Origin: Bolinopsis microptera
Taxonomy: Eukaryota > Ctenophora > Tentaculata > Lobata > Bolinopsidae
Direction of reading: 5' to 3'
Assembly (NCBI RefSeq): GCF_026151205.1
Contig: NW_026971861.1
Coordinates: 1-27,172, forward strand
Length of the DNA: 27,172 nucleotides
This document shows positions 1-9,440 of the stretch, in pieces. Numbering within the stretch: position 1 is the first letter of the stretch; each line of letters opens with the position of its first letter. Both the position numbers and the translations under genes were made by a program. The notes beneath the pieces were generated by a model that did not search any database, was not told where the DNA came from, and saw only the letters and a list, made by a program, of their open reading frames with translations.

Positions 1-410
1 ACCATATCCTCAAACTTCAATGAACGTGTCCATATATAATGGAAGATAGATGGTAGTAGTATGAAGTATCGCATTCTATCCTAGTTCCTCAATGGTTTCA
101 GAGGATGTCAATGCAACAGGTGCTTGATTCTGACGGATTAAAAAATAAAAAAAAGAAAAAAAAGAAAAAAGGAAGCAACTCACGGTATCACTATCATAAG
201 AGACATGTTTCATCATTTACCGGAGTTGCAACCAAATATACACAATAAGGTTTGGTACTTTATCCGTACCTCCCCTTTCATAGAAATAATAGCAAAAATA
301 TACACCTATCTTTAAAAGATCAACATCTGATATAAAACATTCGATCAACCAAAATTAAAACAATTTTCCTGTTAATAATATAACGGCACTCATAAGAGGT
401 CATACTAGGT
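1..410. other. Left flank, no gene seen
   Basis: AT-rich sequence left of the LTR retroelement. It contains an A-rich run interrupted by G at about 140-176 and no reading frame or motif I can support. Confidence 0.6.
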
Positions 411-415
411 ATAAG
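411..415. repeat. Target site duplication, left copy (ATAAG)
   Basis: ATAAG directly precedes the 5' LTR and is repeated directly after the 3' LTR at 8493-8497. A 5-bp duplication is typical of LTR element integration and fixes both element borders. Confidence 0.92.
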
Positions 416-1965
416 TGTTATGTCCTGCCTAATTTAGCCACCATAGGTATTAAGTATAGTCCTAAAAACACAGTAATTTAAAATACTCGGCAATTCCCAG
501 ACATTCCATCTTCTATTTCTTGGTTAATTATAGAATCTTGGTTGATTCTATAATTCTCTTGGTTGATTCTATTGTCGTATATTGTCGGATTAAATTATAT
601 GTATTTGAATTTGATTCTTACCTAAAGACGTCACCTGACCGTCCTGCAACCCATACTTCCAAACAGATAACCTTTTTACCTTGGAAACCTGAGAATGCCG
701 CAGAGATAACACTAAATGAGCCAGATCCTACAAGAAGATAACCACAGACTGGGGGACGCCGTACTCACACTATATAACGGCTCGTCGCAGCAAGTCAATT
801 GGGATTTTTCCGCAGCTCTCGGATATGCTGACACTTGCTCACACTTCCTAATACCAGAGCTACCCCTAACCCTACCAACCCCTAAACTGATTAATACCCT
901 CGGTGACTCCTTCCCCCTAAGGATCCGTGTCTCATATATTCCCTAAAAGGTACGTCTGAGAGCTCGGAATCCCAATATAGATATTTATATGTAAAGTGGT
1001 CGTCATATTTAGGTAGTCATCTTAAATTAGTTATTAAAAGGCGTCGGCACATTTAGGTAGTTATCTTACATCAGTTATTATACATTATAATGTTATCGTT
1101 CCCCCATTTCAGGATTCGTTCCAAACCTACTATCTTCCTGACTTATAAGTCACCATAGCCTTTAGTCCTCATAGTTGGTAAGACTTCGTAATCTATTCTT
1201 TTTTCTAGTCTCTCGTTGTTATTATTAATTACCTAAAACTAGCTCAACCAGTTATCTTATTACGTTGTAGTCGTTATAGTTATCCTCAATCGTAATCATC
1301 GGGATCATTCAGGTTATCACTCAAGCTGCCCGATTGTCTCTTCGTCCACCTTCGCTTACCTCGATGTCATGATCCTCCCTACTTCCTACGTACTTGACGC
1401 CATCGTTGATTGGACATTTAAATAATTTCACCTGATATTACTACTTTTACGTTTTGTTGATATTGCATTATTATATTAAATTGATTACTACTATTAGTTC
1501 CATTTCGTTGCAACACCTATATACTCGTCTTTACTGCATCAACAACCAACTACAAATTAAACATCTAAACCTAAATTGAATCCTTAGAATACTTTCTGCA
1601 TTTCCGGAGTCGTAGTTCGAACCCCGTCCCGTTAATTAACCTAATACTAGGCCACAACTACACCATTAGAATTAAAGGCATTGGCACTGACTCATGATTA
1701 AGGAGCCCTTATAAACTAAATAATAAATTGTAAGTCAGGCCGTGATTGAGACCGTGATTCAATGGCATATAATTCCTTGCAGCCGGGCCTGAGTACACAA
1801 CATCTGTACTCAGCCGTTCTACCGCACCTTACAGCACCATATAGACAATTAAGAAAACGAACATCTCCATAATTAATATTAATCTTAAGTAACCAGGCAC
1901 AGTAAACTCCACACCCTAACCTAACTGTACATAAACGCATAATTAAAATAAACCCGGTCATAACA
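416..1965 (+). repeat. 5' LTR (1550 bp)
   Basis: Starts TGTTATGTCC and ends GGTCATAACA, so the termini form a 7-bp inverted repeat with TG...CA ends. A line-by-line comparison with 6943-8492 showed no substitution or indel. It contains a TATA-like TATATAA at 771-777 and an AATAAA at 1722-1727, which could mark promoter and poly(A) signal; the U3/R/U5 borders are not determined. Short open frames inside (for example 520-741 and 716-946) do not look like real genes. Confidence 0.95.
771..777 (+). promoter_or_regulatory. Candidate TATA box in 5' LTR
   Basis: TATATAA lies 355 bp into the LTR and is followed by a more GC-rich stretch. It is the clearest TATA-like motif in the first half of the LTR, and the same motif is in the 3' LTR at 7298-7304. 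Promoter function is inferred from position only. Confidence 0.4.
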
Positions 1966-1967
1966 TG

Positions 1968-1985
1968 TGGAGCCCTAAGCGCGAC
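1968..1985 (+). other. Candidate primer-binding site
   Basis: Begins with TGG, the complement of a tRNA 3' CCA, two bases after the 5' LTR, as expected for a minus-strand primer site. The following bases (AGCCCTAAGCGCGAC) could pair with an acceptor stem, but I cannot match them to a particular tRNA by eye. Confidence 0.5.
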
Positions 1986-2956
1986 TCTGGAATTGCGAGG
2001 TATAATTCCCTGTAAAATTTAACTACGGTTGTTGATGAAGTAAAATGTTTTATTAATAGGTATAGGCCACTTCAAGCTTCATGTCATTGTAATTGTGCTT
2101 ACGTTTGACAGCTAGTAAATAACTAACTCATATTTTTTTAAATCTAAATTTCGTTATTGTATATTGTGTAAGCCATCTCAAGCTTATCGAAACTGAGTGC
2201 CTTACGTTGATAGCAGTTTATACCAACTGTTCCTGCGAACACGATAAGTATAACACAATTAAATTGATATCCATCTCATTGCCTATAGCGACTAGCAAGC
2301 CGTAACAGTTTGTACCAACTGTCCATAGAATTGTGATCGTAATTCGTTTACAATTTTAAACAAATCGTGTTGGGGACCAAAAAAAAAAAAAAAAAAAAAG
2401 CTGGAAGAGACACCAAACCTTAGTTTGCTTGTTTTGTTAGTGCACCGTTAGTGCAATTTATTTATTTACATTGATAGTAGTTGTTGCAGCCATCGCCATA
2501 AAATTATGAAGTCACAGCAGAGAAGTAGGTTGAAGAGATAATTGTTTAGTGTAGAAGTTGAAAAGTTATTATGAGATATCGTACGGGTAAGTTGTGATGA
2601 TATATACGGCCGTATAATTGGGTAAAGATCGGAATGATGCAAGAGATGTATGATGTTACGAGATAATGAGATTATGTTTATATGTAATGTTGAAATGTGA
2701 GAAAATTATATTATGGGGAGATATATTAAACTGCAGTATAAATTATTAGCCGGCTAAGGGATACGGGGTTCAGAAGATGTTGTGAAGTATTGGGAGGAGG
2801 TGCTATAATGGTTGTTGACAAGGTGTTAGTTTTAATTAGTAGATGGGCTTCTTATCTGTTATTTGAGTGTTGTGATACCGCCAAAAGCGCGCTTGGTGGT
2901 TAGAAACACTTCGGATTCAGTACGACCCTTCGAACTTTGAAACTAAGATTGGCAAC
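1986..2956. other. Non-coding leader of the LTR element
   Basis: Where gag would be expected no reading frame of useful length exists on either strand. A run of 21 A occurs at 2379-2399. A short imperfect stem with arms ACCGCCAA / TTGGTGGT lies near 2878-2902. Nothing else is recognised. Confidence 0.55.
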
Positions 2957-3455
2957 ATGATTTAGCGTAATAGGGTATGCGGACGTGAAGAAAAGAAGAT
3001 ATTTGAAGTATGATGATACAGAGGGAGATTTGATAAAGGGTTTGTTGTTTAAAAATAAAGATGATTTAGCGTAATAGGGTATGCGGACGTGAAGAAAAGA
3101 AGATATTTGAAGTATGATGATACAGAGGGAGATTTGATAAAGGGTTTGTTGTTTAAAAATAAAGATGATTTAGTGTAATAGGGTATGCGGACGTGAAGAA
3201 AAGAAGATATTTGAAGTATGATGATACAGAGGGAGATTTGATAAAGGGTTTGTTGTTTAAAAATATAAAGATGATTTAGCGTAATAGGGTATGCGGACGT
3301 GAAGAAAAGAAGATATTTGAAGTATGATGGTACAGAGGGAGATTTGATAAAGGGGTTGTTGTTTAAAAATAAAGATGATTTAGCGTAATAGGGTATGCGG
3401 ACGTGAAGAAGAGAAGATATTTGAAATGAGATGAGACAGAAATGAGTTGATAAAG
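2957..3455 (+). repeat. 104-bp tandem repeat array, nearly five copies
   Basis: Units start ATGATTTAG at 2957, 3061, 3165, 3271 and 3375, giving spacings of 104, 104, 106 and 104. Copies 1-4 are almost identical, the 106-bp unit having an extra TA. Copy 5 decays after about 60 bp. The units are purine-rich on the plus strand and hold no long ORF. The high identity implies recent amplification. It lies between the candidate primer site and the nested TTAA element. Confidence 0.92.
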
Positions 3456-3847
3456 AAGTAATGTTGTTAAAGTTGGCATGGTGGAATCATGCTGGGAAAT
3501 AAGAGATACAAATTTTGTTGAGTTTGGGGTAATTTACGTTGTGAAATATGGCTGGTGGCTGCACATTAATTACCGCATAAGGCATTCAGGAAAACTTTTG
3601 ATTATGAATAAACTGAAATTAATTCGGCCTAAACAATTATCTAGAACTTAAAGAACATCACTTAAGGCCAGAGGGGGGGGTAAATGGCACTTTTGTAGTT
3701 TTTGCATATTTGATAATAGCTACTGGAGACGAACAAAAAGAAAAAAACCGGATCAAAATCTGACCTTGCGCTTCTGAGATATCGCGCGCTCAATTTTGAG
3801 GTTTACCTGTAATTACATGTTAAACTGGAACTTTAAACGGCTGTAAC

Positions 3848-4165
3848 TTTTTTGACCTTTCGATTCCTTAGTTGAGAAAACCGGCCAATCCCTGATCTTG
3901 AGATTTGGTACAGTGGTTCCTTGGACAATTATCCTCACATCTGGTGCAGCGATTTTTTTTATTTGACTCTGTTCTCAAATTATGAGGTTAACCATGTCAA
4001 AAATTCGGAAAATTTAATTGGTTAACCTCATAATTCGAGAAACGAGTCAAATAAAAAAAATCGCTGCACCAGATATCTAGATAGTTGTCCAAGGAACCAC
4101 TGTACCAAATCTCAATATCAGGGAGTGGCCGGTTTTCTGAACTAAGGAATCGAAAGGTCAAAAAA
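3848..4165. repeat. Long hairpin (about 147-bp arms, about 25-bp loop)
   Basis: The left arm 3848-3994 is the imperfect reverse complement of 4020-4165. Both arms contain the same landmarks in mirrored order: GACCTTTCGATTCCTTAG, GGTACAGTGGTTCCTTGG, CTGGTGCAGCG and GAGGTTAACC. The loop is about 3995-4019. Transcribed, it would form a long double-stranded RNA. It produces the spurious minus-strand ORF at 3997-4200. Confidence 0.9.
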
Positions 4166-5040
4166 TGTGTTTTGAGATAGATGCAATTTAGTGTTTTCAA
4201 AATTTTGAATATTCACTGGAATGTATCACAGTTCGTTAGTTAGGACTTTTTATACACTTAATAACGTTTGCTTGATCAGACCTGGCCGTCTCCTAAATGA
4301 TTTTAGCCACTTTCAGTAGTTAATGTCCTTGTATTGTAAAAAATGAGGTTAACCAAGACTTCCTGTAAACACTAACTGCTTAGAATTTGGTTGTTAACCT
4401 CGCTTTAGACCATATAACACTGGGATTGGTTTATCAATATGTTACTATATATGTAGTAAAACATTTGTACAGTATAACGATTAAGTTTTTGAGGTTAACA
4501 TGTAATTGACTGGTCAGATATTCAAAAATGAGAGGTTAACCTCATTTTTTAGCCATTTACGGGTAAAATCTTCTACTAAAATATGGTCAGTTCAAATCAC
4601 CTTTGTCACGTGATTATAGTTGTAGGCATTGTGATACCAATAGATACCTCACTTCGATATTGTGGTACATTACATAAGTAAGAATCGTATGTATATTCCC
4701 TACGGTACCAAAATGTGATGGTTAACCTCATTTTTTTCATTTTCTCAAGATAAAAGAAAGTCAATCAACACGTCATCTATTTAAAAATTTGTATACCGTA
4801 AACTTACGATGAAAATAATAACTCTATCATTTGATCTATTCTCGATATATCTAAAAGAAGAGGTTAACCTCATTTAATCACGTTTGGATATTACTTTTTC
4901 TGATAATTATGAACCTAAAATTTAGAGTTTACATTTGCTGACCGAAATAACAAAAAATTATGGCGTGTAATCGAATATGAACCTCAATTTTATTAACTTC
5001 AATGTTGTATAGTCAATTTTGTGAAAATCGGTTAACCTCA
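3984..5040. repeat. Nine dispersed GGTTAACC-type motifs
   Basis: Copies of GAGGTTAACCTCAT, whole or partial, lie at 3984-3993, 4020-4031, 4343-4354, 4393-4401, 4491-4499, 4532-4545, 4720-4731, 4860-4873 and 5030-5040. Two (4532-4543, 4860-4871) are perfect 12-bp palindromes. All keep the GTTAAC core. They occur on both strands only inside the TTAA element, suggesting protein-binding sites; this role is inferred. Confidence 0.8.
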
Positions 5041-5172
5041 ATTATAAAATAAAGTTAATCAGCTACAAATATGTGAATAGCAGCAATGTTTTTGTCATCA
5101 AAAATTAAATCGATTTAGAAAATAATATTTTGGTAGAATTTTTTGACCCCTTACCCCCCCCTCTGGCCTTAA

Positions 5173-5595
5173 TAGCTTAATTATAACCGTAACACACATT
5201 TATATTCTCTTGCCACATCGTTTGCTACTCGTTTGATGATTTGAATTTTTATTAAACCTTGATTAATAGTTATATTTTGTAAATAATAAGTCGCTAACGT
5301 AATTAAACTATTAGTATTAGGATTTTATTTTCCTCTTAGACTTCGAGTATGTGTTATTCGCTGTCTTTGCGTGCCTTAAAACAGTTAACCTCCGTAATGT
5401 CGTCTAATCATTGATAATACCCCAGCAAGTTGTTACACCTACTCTTATAAGGCCCGACCTGCTGAGAAAGTTCATTCGCCAGCAGTCTTTTGTTAATTCA
5501 TAAATCCTGGGACGATACCCCAACATGCTTTACAGTTCAGCGACAGCCAGTCTTCTAAATGCTGATTTTCAATTTGTGATAGCAAACAGTTAGAC
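5173..5595. other. Interior of LTR element upstream of the envelope-like ORF
   Basis: No ORF is seen. An AG-ending, moderately T-rich stretch (5555-5590) precedes the ORF and could be a splice acceptor, as envelope messages of retroelements are often spliced; this is speculative. Confidence 0.4.
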
Positions 5596-6228
5596 ATGAT
5601 TCCTATGGCTGATTGTCTAAATCTAGGCAACAATTTCACTACCACTTCCAAAAGAGCAGTGTTCTCTTATTTTCAACTAACACAATGTATTGGAAACCTC
5701 CGAAATAGTGACGTAAACATCTCCTCACCTTCAGGCCTCCTAGTTCGCACACTATCAACAACAATCAAAATAGTATATGACCAGCCAAAACACCAGCTAG
5801 ACCTTTATGTGTCGGCACTGATGAAAACTGTCGCAACCCCAGAATCCGGCGCTATGTTTATACCCTGGCATAAAAACATATCTGCTGTAACGTTTTCGAA
5901 GGCCGTGGTATACTCCCCTGTAAATGCAAACCACAAAGTTCAACTGACGGTATCCGCTGATGAAAGAGCCGCTAGGCTCGACCTCTACTCACTCCTTTCA
6001 ATACCCTCAGAAGGCACAATACGAATTACGCAATTATTAGAAGAGCAGCAGAAGCGAATTCAAAATTTAGAAAATGGGGTAAAACCAACGGTTAACTCTG
6101 TAAAAGAGTGGGCCACACAAGCCTTTACCCTCCCAACATGGCTTCGAATTATCATTTATGCAGCTTTTGCTATAGGGACATTGACTATTTGTCACTTGTT
6201 GTTCGAAACATTCGAAAAATGTTTCTGA
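5596..6228 (+). CDS. Envelope-like membrane-anchored protein of the LTR element (210 aa)
   Basis: I do not recognise a family by sequence. What is visible: three N-glycosylation sequons (N13-F-T, N41-I-S, N94-I-S), a probable coiled coil at about residues 141-171 (ITQLLEEQQKRIQNLE), and one hydrophobic segment at about 183-203 followed by a short tail ending in EKCF. A glycosylated outer part, a heptad region, one membrane anchor and a short tail is the layout of the C-terminal half of class I-type retroelement envelope proteins, and its position just before the 3' LTR is where env sits. No obvious signal peptide or furin site is seen, so it is probably a truncated form or a later exon of a spliced message. 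The first ATG was taken; an in-frame TGA lies about 12 codons upstream. Function is inferred from position and topology only. Confidence 0.55.
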   Translation: MIPMADCLNLGNNFTTTSKRAVFSYFQLTQCIGNLRNSDVNISSPSGLLVRTLSTTIKIVYDQPKHQLDLYVSALMKTVATPESGAMFIPWHKNISAVTFSKAVVYSPVNANHKVQLTVSADERAARLDLYSLLSIPSEGTIRITQLLEEQQKRIQNLENGVKPTVNSVKEWATQAFTLPTWLRIIIYAAFAIGTLTICHLLFETFEKCF

Positions 6229-6942
6229 AATCCAATCGCCCAGACATCAACCAATATGAACACCTAAACAGGCCGGCCCGTTTAATAGACAATACCCTGT
6301 ACCCTAGATTGTCGCAGATCGGGACCACCACCCCCAATTGCAAGGTCCCCCTCGGTAGTTAACATAATGTTCCCTCACCCTACCGTGCCTGGCTATCCAA
6401 CCGCTCCGCTACCACCTACAGAGTAAGTACAGGTAAATATAAAAATTTGAAACAAAATATATAAAAATGATTACAAAACAAAATACAAAGATAAGTTTTA
6501 TTAATTGTGTAAATCTATATGTTTATTTAATTCAAACAAATACTCAAGCACAAATCACTCATCAAATCCTTAAGTAGTTTTAGCAGATGTTTTAATTTTA
6601 AAATAAGATTAGATTAAAGCATATTCATTTTAAGTAATGCCATAAATTTTTATTCAAAGTGTTCGGCTCTTGTTGTTTAGATGTGAGTAACTTTTCATAC
6701 TAGAAAGATATCTTTAAACACTATTGTGTGAACTGCAATCGAGTTGACTGCAGTTGGGTTGAGTCTAATAGAGATGGCTATGTGTCCATACTCTTTATTA
6801 CTGTTATTATTATTATATGTTGTTATTTAGATGTTGTAATTTAGATGGGTTTTAAAAAAATAAAAACTAGGCTGCTAGTTAGCTTCAATTTCAAGGTGGA
6901 ATGCCTGGTGAGCGTGGGACCGCTCAAAAAGAAACCGAATGA
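6229..6942. other. 3' interior of LTR element up to the 3' LTR
   Basis: An overlapping open frame (6108-6362) continues past the envelope-like stop but has no recognisable content. The rest is AT-rich and non-coding. The last 20 bases hold a weak purine tract (AAAAAGAAA, about 6926-6934), the only candidate for a polypurine tract. Confidence 0.45.
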
Positions 6943-8492
6943 TGTTATGTCCTGCCTAATTTAGCCACCATAGGTATTAAGTATAGTCCTAAAAACACAG
7001 TAATTTAAAATACTCGGCAATTCCCAGACATTCCATCTTCTATTTCTTGGTTAATTATAGAATCTTGGTTGATTCTATAATTCTCTTGGTTGATTCTATT
7101 GTCGTATATTGTCGGATTAAATTATATGTATTTGAATTTGATTCTTACCTAAAGACGTCACCTGACCGTCCTGCAACCCATACTTCCAAACAGATAACCT
7201 TTTTACCTTGGAAACCTGAGAATGCCGCAGAGATAACACTAAATGAGCCAGATCCTACAAGAAGATAACCACAGACTGGGGGACGCCGTACTCACACTAT
7301 ATAACGGCTCGTCGCAGCAAGTCAATTGGGATTTTTCCGCAGCTCTCGGATATGCTGACACTTGCTCACACTTCCTAATACCAGAGCTACCCCTAACCCT
7401 ACCAACCCCTAAACTGATTAATACCCTCGGTGACTCCTTCCCCCTAAGGATCCGTGTCTCATATATTCCCTAAAAGGTACGTCTGAGAGCTCGGAATCCC
7501 AATATAGATATTTATATGTAAAGTGGTCGTCATATTTAGGTAGTCATCTTAAATTAGTTATTAAAAGGCGTCGGCACATTTAGGTAGTTATCTTACATCA
7601 GTTATTATACATTATAATGTTATCGTTCCCCCATTTCAGGATTCGTTCCAAACCTACTATCTTCCTGACTTATAAGTCACCATAGCCTTTAGTCCTCATA
7701 GTTGGTAAGACTTCGTAATCTATTCTTTTTTCTAGTCTCTCGTTGTTATTATTAATTACCTAAAACTAGCTCAACCAGTTATCTTATTACGTTGTAGTCG
7801 TTATAGTTATCCTCAATCGTAATCATCGGGATCATTCAGGTTATCACTCAAGCTGCCCGATTGTCTCTTCGTCCACCTTCGCTTACCTCGATGTCATGAT
7901 CCTCCCTACTTCCTACGTACTTGACGCCATCGTTGATTGGACATTTAAATAATTTCACCTGATATTACTACTTTTACGTTTTGTTGATATTGCATTATTA
8001 TATTAAATTGATTACTACTATTAGTTCCATTTCGTTGCAACACCTATATACTCGTCTTTACTGCATCAACAACCAACTACAAATTAAACATCTAAACCTA
8101 AATTGAATCCTTAGAATACTTTCTGCATTTCCGGAGTCGTAGTTCGAACCCCGTCCCGTTAATTAACCTAATACTAGGCCACAACTACACCATTAGAATT
8201 AAAGGCATTGGCACTGACTCATGATTAAGGAGCCCTTATAAACTAAATAATAAATTGTAAGTCAGGCCGTGATTGAGACCGTGATTCAATGGCATATAAT
8301 TCCTTGCAGCCGGGCCTGAGTACACAACATCTGTACTCAGCCGTTCTACCGCACCTTACAGCACCATATAGACAATTAAGAAAACGAACATCTCCATAAT
8401 TAATATTAATCTTAAGTAACCAGGCACAGTAAACTCCACACCCTAACCTAACTGTACATAAACGCATAATTAAAATAAACCCGGTCATAACA
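6943..8492 (+). repeat. 3' LTR (1550 bp)
   Basis: A direct repeat of 416-1965 with the same ends and no difference found by eye. It is followed immediately by the ATAAG target duplication. Identical LTRs are expected soon after insertion, because both are copied from one template. Confidence 0.95.
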
Positions 8493-8497
8493 ATAAG
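8493..8497. repeat. Target site duplication, right copy (ATAAG)
   Basis: Matches 411-415 exactly and follows the CATAACA end of the 3' LTR. Confidence 0.92.
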
Positions 8498-8818
8498 TCC
8501 AAATGCTGTGTCAGCAACCGTTTTTGTTACTTTCTTTTCTTCTAGACTCCTCACACCATGAACTGATACCACTATGCTTTTAAGGATTTAACGGATATAT
8601 CTACAGCAGCAAGAAATCTGATGACAACGTCCTTTCCTCTGCTTGGCAATTGGATTACTGACGGGACATTTTATGTCGCTGATCGCTCTTAAGATATTTC
8701 CCCAATATATTTCATTCACGTACGTGCAGCCAAGCAGTTATAAAAAACAAATATCTTAAAAGTTTAAATAGCATTTAAAAACCCGAATTTTCAAATAACT
8801 GAATGTAATTAACAAATG
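8498..8818. other. Intergenic, nothing recognised
   Basis: AT-rich sequence with no supported gene, repeat or RNA. Confidence 0.5.
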
Positions 8819-8957
8819 ATACTTAACGGGCAATACTCTTAAAATATTTGTTTCAAGACTGTCGACCATTAAACCTAGATGTTCGTTTTGGTTGTATCAC
8901 GTCGTGACCCCCACTGTCGTTTCACTATAGTGTTAGAGTTTTTATGATACAAGGGGA

Positions 8958-8977
8958 GCCGCGCACTCGTGCGCGGC
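8958..8977. repeat. Perfect GC-rich hairpin
   Basis: GCCGCGCA / TGCGCGGC form a perfect 8-bp stem around a CTCG loop, in strongly AT-rich surroundings. It lies among the inverted-repeat fragments and may be the centre of one of them. No T-run follows, so it does not look like a bacterial-type terminator. Confidence 0.75.
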
Positions 8978-9323
8978 GGGTCATACAACGTATGACAACG
9001 TTTTGGTAGGCTATAGACCTATAAGAATGCAAGCGCTCGATTTTACTTGTAGGTTTTTAACCTACTAAGACGCGCGCCGAGTTGGACTTGACATATAATA
9101 CGTTGCATGCCACTTTTCTCTTAACGGGTGATACTCGTAAAATATCTGTTCCATGTATTGGTCCAACTCTGCGCGCGTCCTGGTAGGTTGTAAACCTACA
9201 ACTTGTCTTTGATGTTTGTGATACAAACAAATATTTCATTACCTGGGGACCTCAGGCTATCATGTTCATTAACATATAGAGTAGAGATTCAGCGGAATGA
9301 CAGGCTGAGCGCGGCCCAGTTAA

Positions 9324-9428
9324 CGGGTGATACTCGTAAAATATCTGTTCCAACTCGGCGCGCGTCCTGGTAGGTTGTAAAGTGTAAACCTACAAGCGGC
9401 CCAGTAAATATTTTACGAGTATCACCCG
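9324..9428. mobile_element. Complete 105-bp TTAA-flanked miniature inverted-repeat element
   Basis: The 21-bp perfect inverted repeats at 9324-9344 (starting CGGGTGATACTC) and 9408-9428 are flanked by TTAA at 9320-9323 and 9429-9432. This is the one complete copy in the cluster. Target preference matches piggyBac-like systems; its termini differ from those of the larger TTAA element at 3666-5168. Confidence 0.85.
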
Positions 9429-9440
9429 TTAAGATTTTAC

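Larger units (their letters stand above)
3666..5168. mobile_element. Nested TTAA-flanked non-autonomous DNA element (1503 bp)
   Basis: An 18-bp perfect terminal inverted repeat (GGCCAGAGGGGGGGGTAA at 3666-3683; complement at 5151-5168) is flanked on both sides by TTAA (3662-3665 and 5169-5172). TTAA target choice is known for piggyBac, Kolobok and Sola3-type transposons; these termini do not let me choose between them. No transposase ORF is present. The body holds a large hairpin (3848-4165) and nine GGTTAACC-like sites. It is inserted inside the LTR retroelement. Confidence 0.88.
416..8492 (+). mobile_element. LTR retroelement without gag-pol, carrying one envelope-like ORF
   Basis: An 8.08-kb insertion bounded by two 1550-bp direct repeats at a constant offset of 6527 bp, with short inverted ends (TGTTATG / CATAACA) and a 5-bp ATAAG duplication. 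The interior (1966-6942) lacks any frame that could encode gag, protease, reverse transcriptase, RNase H or integrase. What it holds is a candidate tRNA primer site, a 104-bp tandem array, a nested 1.5-kb DNA element and a 210-codon membrane-anchored ORF. The plus orientation is inferred from the primer site after the left LTR and from the ORF direction. It must be non-autonomous and mobilised in trans by a full-length relative. The superfamily (Gypsy, BEL/Pao or other) cannot be assigned without pol. Confidence 0.9.
8819..9440. repeat. Cluster of related inverted-repeat element fragments
   Basis: A terminal sequence TTAACGGGTGATACTCGTAA occurs at 9121 and 9320, inverted at about 9413-9432, and in a diverged form at about 8823. 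An inner block (CGCGCGTC..TGGTAGGTTGTAAA) recurs near 9167 and 9358 and is inverted near 9050-9087. These are solo ends and partial copies of one small TTAA-targeting element family piled up in 0.6 kb. Minus-strand frames here are by-products. Confidence 0.8.

Noticed and set aside
520-946. Two overlapping small frames in the LTRs (also 7047-7473)
   Set aside because: They are duplicated only because the LTR is duplicated; no domain, low complexity at the start, and overlap in different frames.
1615-1625. GTTCGAACCCC resembling a tRNA T-arm, in both LTRs
   Set aside because: The flanking bases do not form a T stem and no acceptor or anticodon arms can be built around it.
3997-4200. Minus-strand 67-codon frame
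   Set aside because: It is read through one arm of the large hairpin; no coding character.
6108-6362. Second retroelement protein overlapping the envelope-like ORF
   Set aside because: Half of it is an out-of-frame reading of the envelope-like ORF, and the rest has no recognisable motif. A frameshifted tail cannot be excluded but is unsupported.
8958-8977. Rho-independent-type terminator
   Set aside because: The hairpin has no following T-run and the setting is eukaryotic; more likely part of an inverted-repeat element.
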